From assembly GCA_027297085.1 (NCBI GenBank), contig JAPUIL010000296.1, positions 1 to 11,486 on the forward strand: 11,486 bases of DNA. Direction: 5' to 3'. How positions within the stretch are numbered: the stretch's first letter is position 1; each line of letters begins with the position of its first letter. The position numbers and the translations under genes are program-made. The notes beneath the pieces were generated by a model. It did not search any database, was not told the origin of the DNA, and saw only the letters and a list, made by a program, of their open reading frames with translations. This DNA comes from Verrucomicrobiota bacterium (GTDB lineage: Bacteria; Verrucomicrobiota; Verrucomicrobiia; Opitutales; UBA2995). Shown one piece after another: positions 1 to 7,184 of this stretch.

Positions 1-524
1 GGAAAGCCGCGAACCGGCCGATTGCTCCACCGCCTCTCGGAGGCTCTGGCACGCAGGCTCTTGCAGTTGGAAGTACCCCAGGAACCCAGTATGCTCAAGA
101 AACAGTTCAACCCGGCACTCCTCTTAGTCAGATTGACAGTGCTTATGCGGCCCTATTTCCCCGTGTCGGATTCTGGTGGAGAACATTGGCCACTCTGATC
201 GACTTCATATTGGTGGCGCTAGTCAGTTCTGTGTCAAATGCTCCTGGCCCGCTCATACCGTTATTTATTTATTTCATCGTATTCTGGGGATGGAAAGGTT
301 CTACCTTGGGTGGCATGGCCTTGGGACTTCGCGTGCAGAAGATTTCCGGTGAACCGCTCGATTGGTCAACTTCCATAGTCCGGAGCCTTAGTTCCATTGT
401 TTCCTTTTTGCCACTTTGTCTTGGCTTTTTCTGGGCCGGTTGGGATCCGGAAAACCAATCCTGGCACGACAAAATTGCAGGAACCACCGTCGTGCGGATT
501 CCAAAAGGCTATACCTGGAGTTGA
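1..524 (+). CDS. RDD family membrane protein, 5'-truncated by the window
   Basis: The reading frame is open from the first complete codon (position 3) to a TGA at 522-524, giving 173 visible residues; the true start lies upstream of the window. A TTG at 186 could be mistaken for a start, but it falls inside the RDD signature, so it is not the real one. Visible residues 1-57 are a Pro/Gly/Gln/Thr-rich linker. Then comes FWWRTLATLIDF, carrying the Arg and Asp that name the RDD family, a first hydrophobic stretch, a second hydrophobic stretch (FIYFIVFWGW), an amphipathic GLRVQKI segment, and a third hydrophobic stretch (SFLPLCLGFFWAGW). It ends with the typical WHDKIAGTTVV. RDD proteins are small polytopic inner-membrane proteins of mostly unknown function; some have been linked to ion exchange. 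In this group they often carry an N-terminal soluble domain, which would explain the linker. The gene is followed by a terminator. Confidence 0.85.
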   Translation, partial: KAANRPIAPPPLGGSGTQALAVGSTPGTQYAQETVQPGTPLSQIDSAYAALFPRVGFWWRTLATLIDFILVALVSSVSNAPGPLIPLFIYFIVFWGWKGSTLGGMALGLRVQKISGEPLDWSTSIVRSLSSIVSFLPLCLGFFWAGWDPENQSWHDKIAGTTVVRIPKGYTWS

Positions 525-543
525 TCCTAATTATTTTCCACTG

Positions 544-576
544 AGACTCTCGCAGAAATGTGAGAGTCTTTTGTTT
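544..576 (+). terminator. Intrinsic terminator after the RDD gene
   Basis: A 10-bp stem (544-553 paired with 560-569, core GACTCTC/GAGAGTC, one G-U pair) closes a 6-base loop and runs into TTTTGTTT. It lies 20 bases after the RDD stop codon and upstream of cls, so the two same-strand genes are probably separate transcription units. Confidence 0.85.
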
Positions 577-603
577 ACCTGGAGGGATGTTTGGGGCTAT
601 ATC
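574..603 (+). promoter_or_regulatory. Possible weak sigma70-type promoter for cls
   Basis: TTTACC (574-579) and TATATC (598-603) are separated by 18 bases, each matching 4 of 6 consensus positions. They lie between the terminator and the cls ATG at 630, where a promoter is expected. The match is modest and could be chance. Confidence 0.3.
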
Positions 604-629
604 TAACGGTCCCTTTCTAATCAGCAAGC

Positions 630-2054
630 ATGTTTGAATTCCTCAACAAATTCTGGGAGTGGATCCTGTCGTCGTTCCAGTGGATCCTGGGCGCTCTTTT
701 TTCCAATGTACTGGCTGTTTTTGGATTTATCCTGGCGATCGTCATAATCATGCGGATTTTCCGCGAACAGCGCAGACCGAGTAGTATCCTGGCCTGGAGT
801 TTTTTCATCATTATGATCCCGTATCTGGGAGTTCCGCTCTATTTTCTATTTGGAGGGAGAAAGTTGAAGAAAAAGATTCGGGCCAAAGGTTTATTAACCG
901 GTACTGGCGAAAGCCACGCCACTTCCTTTCCGGTCAGGGATCTGTTTCACGCGACGGGAAACAAAGTCAAATTCCAGACTGACGGTCAGGTCGCCTTTCA
1001 TAATTACTGCCAGGCCATAGAGGAGGCAGAAAAGGAAATTCACATTCTGACCTACATCTTGGGTGATGACGCAGTGGGCAATGCCATCCTTGACTTACTT
1101 ATCGGTAAAGCCCGTCAAGGTGTAAGGGTGCGACTGCTGGTAGATGCTTTGGGATCGTTTCATAAACCAGCTGAGAAAATCAAGGCTCTGAAAACGGCAG
1201 GGGCCGAAATGTTTACGTTCATGCCCGCATTCCCCTTTCAGACCCATGGATGGGCGAATCTGAGAAACCACCGAAAAATTGCCGTCATGGATAATCGCAA
1301 GTGTATTTTGGGTGGAAGAAATTTGGATGTCCGGTTCATGGGTGACAAACCTGACCCTGATCGTTTTTACGACTTTGGCGCAACCTATGAAGGTCCCATC
1401 GTGGAGTACCTGAATCGCATATTCCTGTCTGACTGGGCTTTTGCCAGTAAGCAGGCATTGGAAGATATCGCGGATCTTGTTCCTCATTCTTCGGAGGTGA
1501 TGGGGAATAGTAATATAACGGGAATTGCAAGTGGACCCGATGTGATTGGCGATATGTTGTACGAACGGCTGGTCAACGTTATTCAAGAGTTTGAAGATGA
1601 GTTGATTATCGTAACGCCGTATTTTATTCCGGATGAAGTGCTGCTTCGTTCACTCATTGTAAAGGCTCGTAGGGGGAAAAAGATTACACTTATCCTTCCT
1701 GAGAAATCGAATTGGGCTTTGGTAGACTTTGTTCGTAGTGAATACTTGCGTGAACTGCTTGAGGCGGGGCTCAATATTCAGCTGTTCCAAGGAGGAATGT
1801 TGCACGCAAAGGTTATGGTTTCAGACCGGAAATTGGCGCTGCACGGGTCGGCCAATTTTGACATTCGCAGCCTGTTTGTGAATTTTGAAATTGGAATGGT
1901 CCATACGTCTTTGGAAGATATCCAACCGATCCTTACCTGGTTAGACTGGTTGACCGATCGTTGCCGGCCATTCGGTAATGAGTTGGAATTGAACCCTCCC
2001 AGAATCAGGAAGGTCTTGGAAAATGCCGCACGCCTTGTTGCTCCATTACTTTAA
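630..2054 (+). CDS. cls: Cardiolipin synthase (phospholipase D superfamily)
   Basis: The enzyme condenses two phosphatidylglycerol molecules (ClsA-type reaction) to cardiolipin and glycerol at the inner membrane. The 474 residues match ClsA length. Residues 15-45 and 52-75 are two hydrophobic segments, the usual PLDc_N anchor, ending in a basic stretch (GGRKLKKKIRAKG). Two catalytic HKD motifs are intact: H214-K216-D221 in NHRKIAVMD followed by GGRN, and H392-K394-D399 in LHAKVMVSD followed by GSANFDIRS. ATG 630 is the first possible start, because a TAA lies in frame at 618-620. No clear Shine-Dalgarno site precedes it. The gene appears to be transcribed alone, between the RDD terminator and a convergent glycosyltransferase operon whose stop codon lies 28 bases beyond. 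A phosphatidylethanolamine-using (ClsC-like) or other PLD-type transferase is less likely given the N-terminal membrane anchor. Confidence 0.95.
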   Translation: MFEFLNKFWEWILSSFQWILGALFSNVLAVFGFILAIVIIMRIFREQRRPSSILAWSFFIIMIPYLGVPLYFLFGGRKLKKKIRAKGLLTGTGESHATSFPVRDLFHATGNKVKFQTDGQVAFHNYCQAIEEAEKEIHILTYILGDDAVGNAILDLLIGKARQGVRVRLLVDALGSFHKPAEKIKALKTAGAEMFTFMPAFPFQTHGWANLRNHRKIAVMDNRKCILGGRNLDVRFMGDKPDPDRFYDFGATYEGPIVEYLNRIFLSDWAFASKQALEDIADLVPHSSEVMGNSNITGIASGPDVIGDMLYERLVNVIQEFEDELIIVTPYFIPDEVLLRSLIVKARRGKKITLILPEKSNWALVDFVRSEYLRELLEAGLNIQLFQGGMLHAKVMVSDRKLALHGSANFDIRSLFVNFEIGMVHTSLEDIQPILTWLDWLTDRCRPFGNELELNPPRIRKVLENAARLVAPLL

Positions 2055-2082
2055 GCGTCAATAACCCTGTGCCTCACGCAGG

Positions 2083-4074
2083 CTAGGAAGAATAGTACTC
2101 CTGGAACAATTTCTTCGAAGGATCTTTGCCGAGCAGCCTTAAAACTTTGTATCGAATTAGCAATGACAACACTTGTCGAATCCGGACAAAGGGCTGGTCT
2201 TTTTCCCAGCGACGGGCTGAGCACTTGAGATCGCAACCCAGAAGAACGAGATCACCTTTCCATTTCAACCGGGTTGTCAGCTCGACGTCCTCCATGAGAG
2301 GAATATTCGGAAAACCGCCCACGTCTTCGAGGGTTGATCGTCTGAAAAACTGTCCCTGGTCGCCAAAGCTGTTTCCTTGCCACTGTGCCCGGAAGTCATT
2401 CAAAGCTTCCACCATGACCAAAACGGGCTTGGTTTTCGCTGAAATAAAGCGCTGTCCAATAGCCCCTCCGACCGCTTCCGGGTTCGCATTTAGTACGTTG
2501 AGAATCTGTCCGGGAGTGTCAGGGGTCACTTGTGCGTCGGCATGAAGCACCAGGACGACATCCGAGGTGCTTGCCTTTACTCCAGTGGAGATCTGGTAAC
2601 CTCGTCCCTTCTGGCCGACCAAAAATTGAACGGGAAAAGACTTCACTATGGTTTCTGTATCGTCTGTGGATCCTCCATCCACGACCACGATTTCATGAAG
2701 GGGGATTCTGGAGGCCTGCAACGACTTTAAACAAGAGGACAGGTGCGAACTTTCGTTTAAAGCCGGTATTACTACCGACAAGGTCTCTGCGCGTGTGTAC
2801 GGCTTGGACTTGAACAGATTGCGCACACCGAGGAAAAACTTGGGAGTCCAAAGTAAGTAAAAGGGGATCCATTGGAGGCGAAGGTATCCGATGGACTGAT
2901 ACCACTCACCTGTTTTCCCGAATTGAACCCAGGCGGAGAAGTAAAATGCTGAAAGACCGAGAAGTACTAACCAGGGCAAGGATGGGAAAAACACTATCGA
3001 AGGTAGAACCCAGGAAAAATACCAGTAGTGAACAGTGGGCGATAGTAGAATAAGTGCGCCAAAAATGATATAACTCCCTTTCAGCACATCGCGGGTTTTG
3101 AGAGATGTTATCAGAATTACCGCGAGTAATAGAACCACCGATAGCCTGGAAGCCAGTTCCCTACTTCCCCAGAAATCGATAAAAAGATGATTGATTGAAC
3201 CGTTGTGAGACATGGTTTCGCCATAATGGAGAATGCCCTCCAAAAGGTTGGGCAAGTCGTTCCAGAAAACCAGTGAGGGGAGGATCAGGGGGACCAGAAT
3301 CCATAGCACCTTGACCGAACGGTATTTCCAGAAGAGAAGTGGAATTATCAACACGCTAATCAGTTTTACTTGAATGCTCAGACCGAGAATGACCCAGGCC
3401 TGCGCGATTTTCCCTTTCTCCCAAAAAACCAGAGAGGCCAGCACAAGAAAGATAAACAATGAGTCAAAGTGTGCCTCTCCACTGAACGCAATGATTGTAA
3501 TCGGATTCAGCGCGTAGAACAGACTGTTGCGTAGCGGCAGCTTTCTCATCTTCAGGATCCGGACAATCATTCCCAGCACCGCTAAGTCCATGAGCCCGAA
3601 AAATAACTTGTAGATCCAGGAGTGGTAGCTGATCAGGTTCAATCCGGCAAAAACCGTCAATACCAGCGGTGGGTAAGCCGTTCTCTGTTCCCGGTGGTTC
3701 ATCTCTTCCCAGAAACCATCGCGGTACTTTTCCAATTCTGGAGCATCCGCGGTTAACGCATAGGGGCTTTCACCCGCAAGAAGAAGTTTTCCTTCCCAGA
3801 GGTAGCGGTTCACGTCGTCGCTAGTGGGAAAGTTAGCCATCAGCAACCGGCTGATCACGGCCAGACCGAATATTATGAGGAAGGACGTCCGTTTGTCTGT
3901 CCGGTCAGGAAAAAATGCCCAGACCAGCAGGCACGTACCAGCCATGGCCAAATAAAGTACGATTAGTGTAGAAGCGTCCTCTGCCAGGGAATCGGTAAAC
4001 CCAACTGCCAGGGAAAGACTCAGAAATACTAAAACAGAAACGCAGAAAACCAGTGGTCGCAGAATCCGATTCAC
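2083..4074 (-). CDS. Fused glycosyltransferase: GT-C-like membrane half plus TIGR04283-like GT2 half
   Basis: A 663-residue two-part protein. Residues 1-420 are polytopic (about ten hydrophobic segments). They carry features of GT-C, lipid-linked-sugar-dependent mannosyltransferase-like enzymes (GT87/DUF2029 type): an acidic pair in the first long loop (SDDVNRYLWEG, D86/D87) followed by GESPY and TAYPPL, and GEAHFDSLFIFL at 199-210. Residues 431-663 form a GT-A fold GT2 domain: SVVIPALNE (433-441), VDGGSTDDT (465-473), HAD (511-513) at the metal-binding position, GDQGQFF (571-577), LMEDVEL (593-599) and SARRWEK (619-625). This motif order matches the TIGR04283 transferases. The start is GTG at 4074, 11 bases after the stop of the upstream glycosyltransferase, so the two genes are surely cotranscribed and perhaps coupled; no clear Shine-Dalgarno site is seen. 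Donor, acceptor and product are unknown; a cell-envelope glycan or glycolipid is the reasonable inference. Confidence 0.85.
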   Translation of the reverse strand: MNRILRPLVFCVSVLVFLSLSLAVGFTDSLAEDASTLIVLYLAMAGTCLLVWAFFPDRTDKRTSFLIIFGLAVISRLLMANFPTSDDVNRYLWEGKLLLAGESPYALTADAPELEKYRDGFWEEMNHREQRTAYPPLVLTVFAGLNLISYHSWIYKLFFGLMDLAVLGMIVRILKMRKLPLRNSLFYALNPITIIAFSGEAHFDSLFIFLVLASLVFWEKGKIAQAWVILGLSIQVKLISVLIIPLLFWKYRSVKVLWILVPLILPSLVFWNDLPNLLEGILHYGETMSHNGSINHLFIDFWGSRELASRLSVVLLLAVILITSLKTRDVLKGSYIIFGALILLSPTVHYWYFSWVLPSIVFFPSLPWLVLLGLSAFYFSAWVQFGKTGEWYQSIGYLRLQWIPFYLLWTPKFFLGVRNLFKSKPYTRAETLSVVIPALNESSHLSSCLKSLQASRIPLHEIVVVDGGSTDDTETIVKSFPVQFLVGQKGRGYQISTGVKASTSDVVLVLHADAQVTPDTPGQILNVLNANPEAVGGAIGQRFISAKTKPVLVMVEALNDFRAQWQGNSFGDQGQFFRRSTLEDVGGFPNIPLMEDVELTTRLKWKGDLVLLGCDLKCSARRWEKDQPFVRIRQVLSLLIRYKVLRLLGKDPSKKLFQEYYSS

Positions 4075-4085
4075 AGAAAGTCGAT

Positions 4086-5606
4086 TCAGGCCGCGGCCGT
4101 TGCTGTGTCAGGCTTTTTCGTGCGTCCCGTCATTTTACCGGCCATGGTTCCCTGGATCAGTCCAAGTAGGCCTATATAACCAAACCCTATGGCATAAATA
4201 ACCAGGAATGGAGCCACGAACCACTTGTTCAATGGGAAAAACTGGACGACCGAATACCAGCAGTAGAGGCTAAAGACAATTTCCAACACCGGGAGGATAG
4301 GCATCTTGACCGTGTAGTTTTTCAAAGCTTTATCTCCGCTTTTAGGGGTCCTCACAAATCCACTTTCCACACCCAGTAAAGCTTCCAAGACTGCTCGTGT
4401 ATTCGAAATGGCAATGCCAACGCCGGTAAACATAAGTATGGGAATTCCCAGCAACCGTTTGGCCCAATGGATTCCAGCCTGCTTCTGGCTGAACCAGTAA
4501 AGTGTGCTAGGTGCAAACGTGGCCAGGCTCATCAGGCTTCCGATTCCCAAAATCAGCGCTGGGGTGAATCTGGATTCGGCCGCCAGGATGACGGGCAGCC
4601 CGAGCAGTGCCAGCAGCACCATTAATGGGTGTATTGCGTAATGAGTGAGGTGAAAGTATGCCTGGACTTTCTGGAATAGACTCAAGTCCGATCTCCAGAG
4701 CTTCGGCAACAATTTGAGTGCCGTTTGAATGGATCCCTTTGCCCAGCGAAATTGTTGGTTCTTAAAGGCCGCGACTGTTTCTGGAATCTCGGCCGGAACC
4801 ACAACATCGGGCACGAAAGTAGCCTTCCAGCCGGCGAGTTGCGCACGGTAGGAAAGGTCCAGATCCTCAGTCAGGGTGTCGTGTTTCCACCCGCCCGCGT
4901 CGACAATGGTTTGTTTTCGCCAGATGCCGGCGGTTCCATTGAAGTTCATATAAAGTCCTGAAAAGGCCCTGGCACTTTGCTCTACTATAAAGTGTCCGTC
5001 GATGCCCAGTGACTGTGTTCTGGTAAAGAGCGAATGCCCTTTGTTGAGATGCCCCCAACGCGCTTGAACCAATCCTACTTTGGAGTCGTTCAGGAAGAAC
5101 GGAACCAGCCTCCGCAGGAAGTCGGGATTGGGGACAAAATCGCTGTCGAATACGGCCAGGAGTTCACCTTTGGCCTGCATGGTACCTTCTTCAAGAGCTC
5201 CGGCCTTGTAGCCTATCCGGTTCTTTCTGCGGATTACGGTGATATCGATACCTTGCTTCCTCAATTCATCCGCGACTTGGTCAACCCGGAGCTGAGTCTC
5301 ATCCGTTGAATCGTCCAATACCTGAACTTCATGTTTTCCAGTGGGATATTCCAAGGCTGCAGCGGCCCGAATTGCCCGTTCGGCAACATTCAATTCGTTG
5401 TAGAGGGGAATCTGGGTGGTAATGGTGGGAATCTGATCTTGATGATCCCAGATCGAGGCCTTTGATTTTTCGATGGCGGCATTGGTTTCGCAGCCACGGC
5501 GGAACGACCGTAAATAAAGCCACACAACCACGTAGCAGTTCATGCCGTAGGAAAACAGGAATAACGATGCTGCAAAATAGATGCCTAGTATGGTGAGATC
5601 GATCAT
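4086..5606 (-). CDS. Cellulose-synthase-like processive glycosyltransferase (GT2)
   Basis: A 506-residue inner-membrane GT2 enzyme of the CESA/CslA-like type, expected to polymerise a beta-linked glucan or mannan from nucleotide sugar while moving it across the membrane. Residues 5-32 are an N-terminal membrane segment. The catalytic domain shows IPLYNE (66-71), LDDSTD (97-102), the metal-binding DSD (154-156), TED (246-248, catalytic base region) and QQFRW (284-288, the QxxRW acceptor-site motif). These are all the residues of an active processive synthase. C-terminal hydrophobic segments lie near 323-343, 348-370, 387-402, 437-457 and 462-486, with GFVRTPKSG (416-424) typical of this subfamily. 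No PilZ domain is visible, so direct c-di-GMP control is not indicated. No bcsB, bcsZ or bcsC neighbours are present, which argues against classical cellulose export. It is the first gene of an operon with the fused glycosyltransferase downstream. The substrate is not determinable from sequence alone. Confidence 0.9.
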   Translation of the reverse strand: MIDLTILGIYFAASLFLFSYGMNCYVVVWLYLRSFRRGCETNAAIEKSKASIWDHQDQIPTITTQIPLYNELNVAERAIRAAAALEYPTGKHEVQVLDDSTDETQLRVDQVADELRKQGIDITVIRRKNRIGYKAGALEEGTMQAKGELLAVFDSDFVPNPDFLRRLVPFFLNDSKVGLVQARWGHLNKGHSLFTRTQSLGIDGHFIVEQSARAFSGLYMNFNGTAGIWRKQTIVDAGGWKHDTLTEDLDLSYRAQLAGWKATFVPDVVVPAEIPETVAAFKNQQFRWAKGSIQTALKLLPKLWRSDLSLFQKVQAYFHLTHYAIHPLMVLLALLGLPVILAAESRFTPALILGIGSLMSLATFAPSTLYWFSQKQAGIHWAKRLLGIPILMFTGVGIAISNTRAVLEALLGVESGFVRTPKSGDKALKNYTVKMPILPVLEIVFSLYCWYSVVQFFPLNKWFVAPFLVIYAIGFGYIGLLGLIQGTMAGKMTGRTKKPDTATAAA

Positions 5607-5723
5607 GAACGGTCATGTTGGCTCGGTTGGAAGCCTTTTACTCCAAGAACCATGTTTGAGTTTCTATGCAATCGGAAGAGTGTTGAAGTTCATTTATTCC
5701 AGAGGAAACGATAGCTTCCGGGA

Positions 5724-6623
5724 TTAGTCTTTGGATGAACCCGCCCGTCCGGGAAACGTCAGTTCCGCGACGGCGGACTTATCGAGCTGCCCTAGCCCCA
5801 GAGATTTCAGTTTCTCATATTGTTCAAAGGTCGCCTTGGCCAATGGAAGTTTGATCCCGGCTTGGTCAGCGAGTGTCAGTGCGATTCCCGTATCTTTGGC
5901 TGCGTGCTCGGATGAGAAATAACAGTCGTGTTCACGGGTTACCATGTCCTCGGCGTCTGTTTCCAGAACGCGTGAATTGGCTCCCGTTTGGGCAAATACC
6001 TCGCGGAGCATTTTAAGGTCCAGTCCCATTGCTTGCCCCAATCCCAAGCCTTCCGCCAGAGCGGCAGTGTTGATGTTCATTACCATGTTCACCAACGCCT
6101 TTACTTGCGAGGCTGATCCTGCGGGACCGACAAAACGCAGGGATTGGCTGAGGCACTCGAGCAGCTCCTTAATGGCCGTGAAAACAATCTGGGTTCCACC
6201 CACCATCAGATAAAGGGTTCCTTGCCGGGCCTGAGGTATACTCGATGCCATACAGGCCTCCAGGGATTGTGCCCCTGCATCGTGACATGCATTCTGGAGG
6301 TCTTCGTGGATGGACGGGCTGAGAGTCGCGCAGTTTATAAATGTCTTCCCTTCGGCCTCCATGAGGAGGTTGTCAGCCTCATTGTAGAAAATATGCCTCA
6401 TCGCGGCATCATCCGTAACCACCGTAAAAACGATATCAGCCAGGCGTGTGACCGATTTCAGATCGCTACACGCCGTAGCGCCGGTTTGTTCAGCCAGCTT
6501 CTGGGCGGTTTCCGAGTCAATGTCGTAAACGGCGGTGATGGGGTATTTACAGTCGTGCAGGCGCAGCGCCATGTTGAACCCCATGCGGCCAACGCCCACA
6601 AATCCGATTGTTGGTAATGTCAT
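5724..6623 (-). CDS. NAD(P)-dependent beta-hydroxyacid dehydrogenase (3-hydroxyisobutyrate dehydrogenase family)
   Basis: A cytosolic oxidoreductase of 299 residues, the usual family length. The Rossmann half begins with IGFVGVGRMG (GxGxxG, residues 6-15), and a following acidic residue (YDID, D34/D36) suggests NAD+ rather than NADP+. The C-terminal all-helical half carries the catalytic lysine in SQVKALVN (K175, with N179 four residues on) and ends with the family-like GLGQLDKSAV (276-285). The substrate-carboxylate motif, usually DAPVSGG, reads EACMASSIPQARQGTL (122-137), so the Gly-Gly is missing and the substrate may not be 3-hydroxyisobutyrate. Tartronate semialdehyde reductase, succinic or glyoxylic semialdehyde reductase, or an imine-reductase-like activity are alternatives. 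The gene is separated from the upstream sigma operon by a terminator and from the downstream glycosyltransferases by 117 bases, so it is probably monocistronic. No Shine-Dalgarno site is apparent before ATG 6623. Confidence 0.88.
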   Translation of the reverse strand: MTLPTIGFVGVGRMGFNMALRLHDCKYPITAVYDIDSETAQKLAEQTGATACSDLKSVTRLADIVFTVVTDDAAMRHIFYNEADNLLMEAEGKTFINCATLSPSIHEDLQNACHDAGAQSLEACMASSIPQARQGTLYLMVGGTQIVFTAIKELLECLSQSLRFVGPAGSASQVKALVNMVMNINTAALAEGLGLGQAMGLDLKMLREVFAQTGANSRVLETDAEDMVTREHDCYFSSEHAAKDTGIALTLADQAGIKLPLAKATFEQYEKLKSLGLGQLDKSAVAELTFPGRAGSSKD

Positions 6624-6673
6624 AATGGAGAGGAGATGTATGAAAGTGTGCCGGCGAGCCTAAAACCTTTCAA

Positions 6674-6715
6674 CAAAAAGAAAAAGGCCGAAATGAGCCA
6701 TCTTCATTCCGGCCT
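6674..6715 (-). terminator. Intrinsic terminator of the sigma operon
   Basis: On the minus strand a 12-bp stem (6704-6715 paired with 6685-6696, one mismatch, GC-rich base AGGCC/GGCCT) closes a 7-base loop. It is followed by a T-rich tract, the complement of AAAAAGAAAAAC at 6674-6685. It lies downstream of the DUF3106-like gene and upstream of the dehydrogenase gene, separating the two. Confidence 0.88.
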
Positions 6716-6737
6716 GAAATTGTCTGTTAATTCGAGG

Positions 6738-7184
6738 CTATTTTTTGATCGCCTTCTTGACTTGCTCGATCTGCTTGTCCCAGGGCAACTCTTTGAACTT
6801 CTTTCGCTCAGAGGCGGATAATTTGCGCAGGTGATCGAAATATGCTTTCTTGAGATCAGGACTGAGCTCGTTCCAACGGGCGATAGTTTCCTTCCGTTGC
6901 TCCGTGGGCATCTTGTTCAGATTCTGGATTCGTTGCAAAGCCTTCTTCCGGTCTGTGGGAGACATATTCTCGATGGTCTCCAAGGTGAGGCGGACCCGTT
7001 TCAAGTCCTCCTTAGGCATTTTCAGAAGCTGTTGCAGAGTGGTCAGATCTTCATTACTCTCCTTAGAGTTCTTTTTCTCATCGGCTCCAATTAGTGACAC
7101 CGCCGTCGAGAAAATCACAAAAAGCAGCCAGAGTGAGAAGCTCTTTCTCAGTCCAGTAGCGGGAAATGTTTTCCAGAGTTTCAT
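6738..7184 (-). CDS. DUF3106-like exported helical protein
   Basis: A 148-residue protein with a basic N-terminus, a hydrophobic core at about 15-33 and a likely signal-peptidase site near IGAD (32-35), so it should be periplasmic, or a membrane-anchored protein facing the periplasm. The mature part is highly charged and predicted all-helical. It is built from recurring short units that begin with a turn and run into a basic helix: MPKEDLKR (56-63), MSPTDRKK (74-81), MPTEQRKE (92-99), LSPDLKKA (107-114) and LSASERKK (122-129). This resembles DUF3106 proteins, which occur beside ECF sigma genes in other bacteria, and superficially resembles CpxP/Spy-like periplasmic sensors or chaperones. The start ATG overlaps the preceding stop (ATGA), and GAGG sits 7 bases upstream. 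As last gene of the sigma operon it may act as sensor or effector for the sigma/anti-sigma pair; that is inference. Confidence 0.72.
   Translation of the reverse strand: MKLWKTFPATGLRKSFSLWLLFVIFSTAVSLIGADEKKNSKESNEDLTTLQQLLKMPKEDLKRVRLTLETIENMSPTDRKKALQRIQNLNKMPTEQRKETIARWNELSPDLKKAYFDHLRKLSASERKKFKELPWDKQIEQVKKAIKK

Noticed and set aside
1095..1586. 163-codon open frame on the - strand inside cls
   Set aside because: It overlaps the catalytic core of cls in antisense and has no family features.
2055..2082. Possible bidirectional terminator between cls and the convergent glycosyltransferase operon
   Set aside because: Only a 4-bp GCCT/AGGC hairpin is present with no T-tract on either strand; too weak to call.
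5607..5723. Promoter for the glycosyltransferase operon
   Set aside because: A promoter is expected here on the minus strand, but no pair of -35/-10 elements with good spacing stood out.
6144..6617. 157-codon open frame on the + strand
   Set aside because: It lies wholly antisense to the dehydrogenase gene, whose motifs are intact, and its translation has no recognisable domain.
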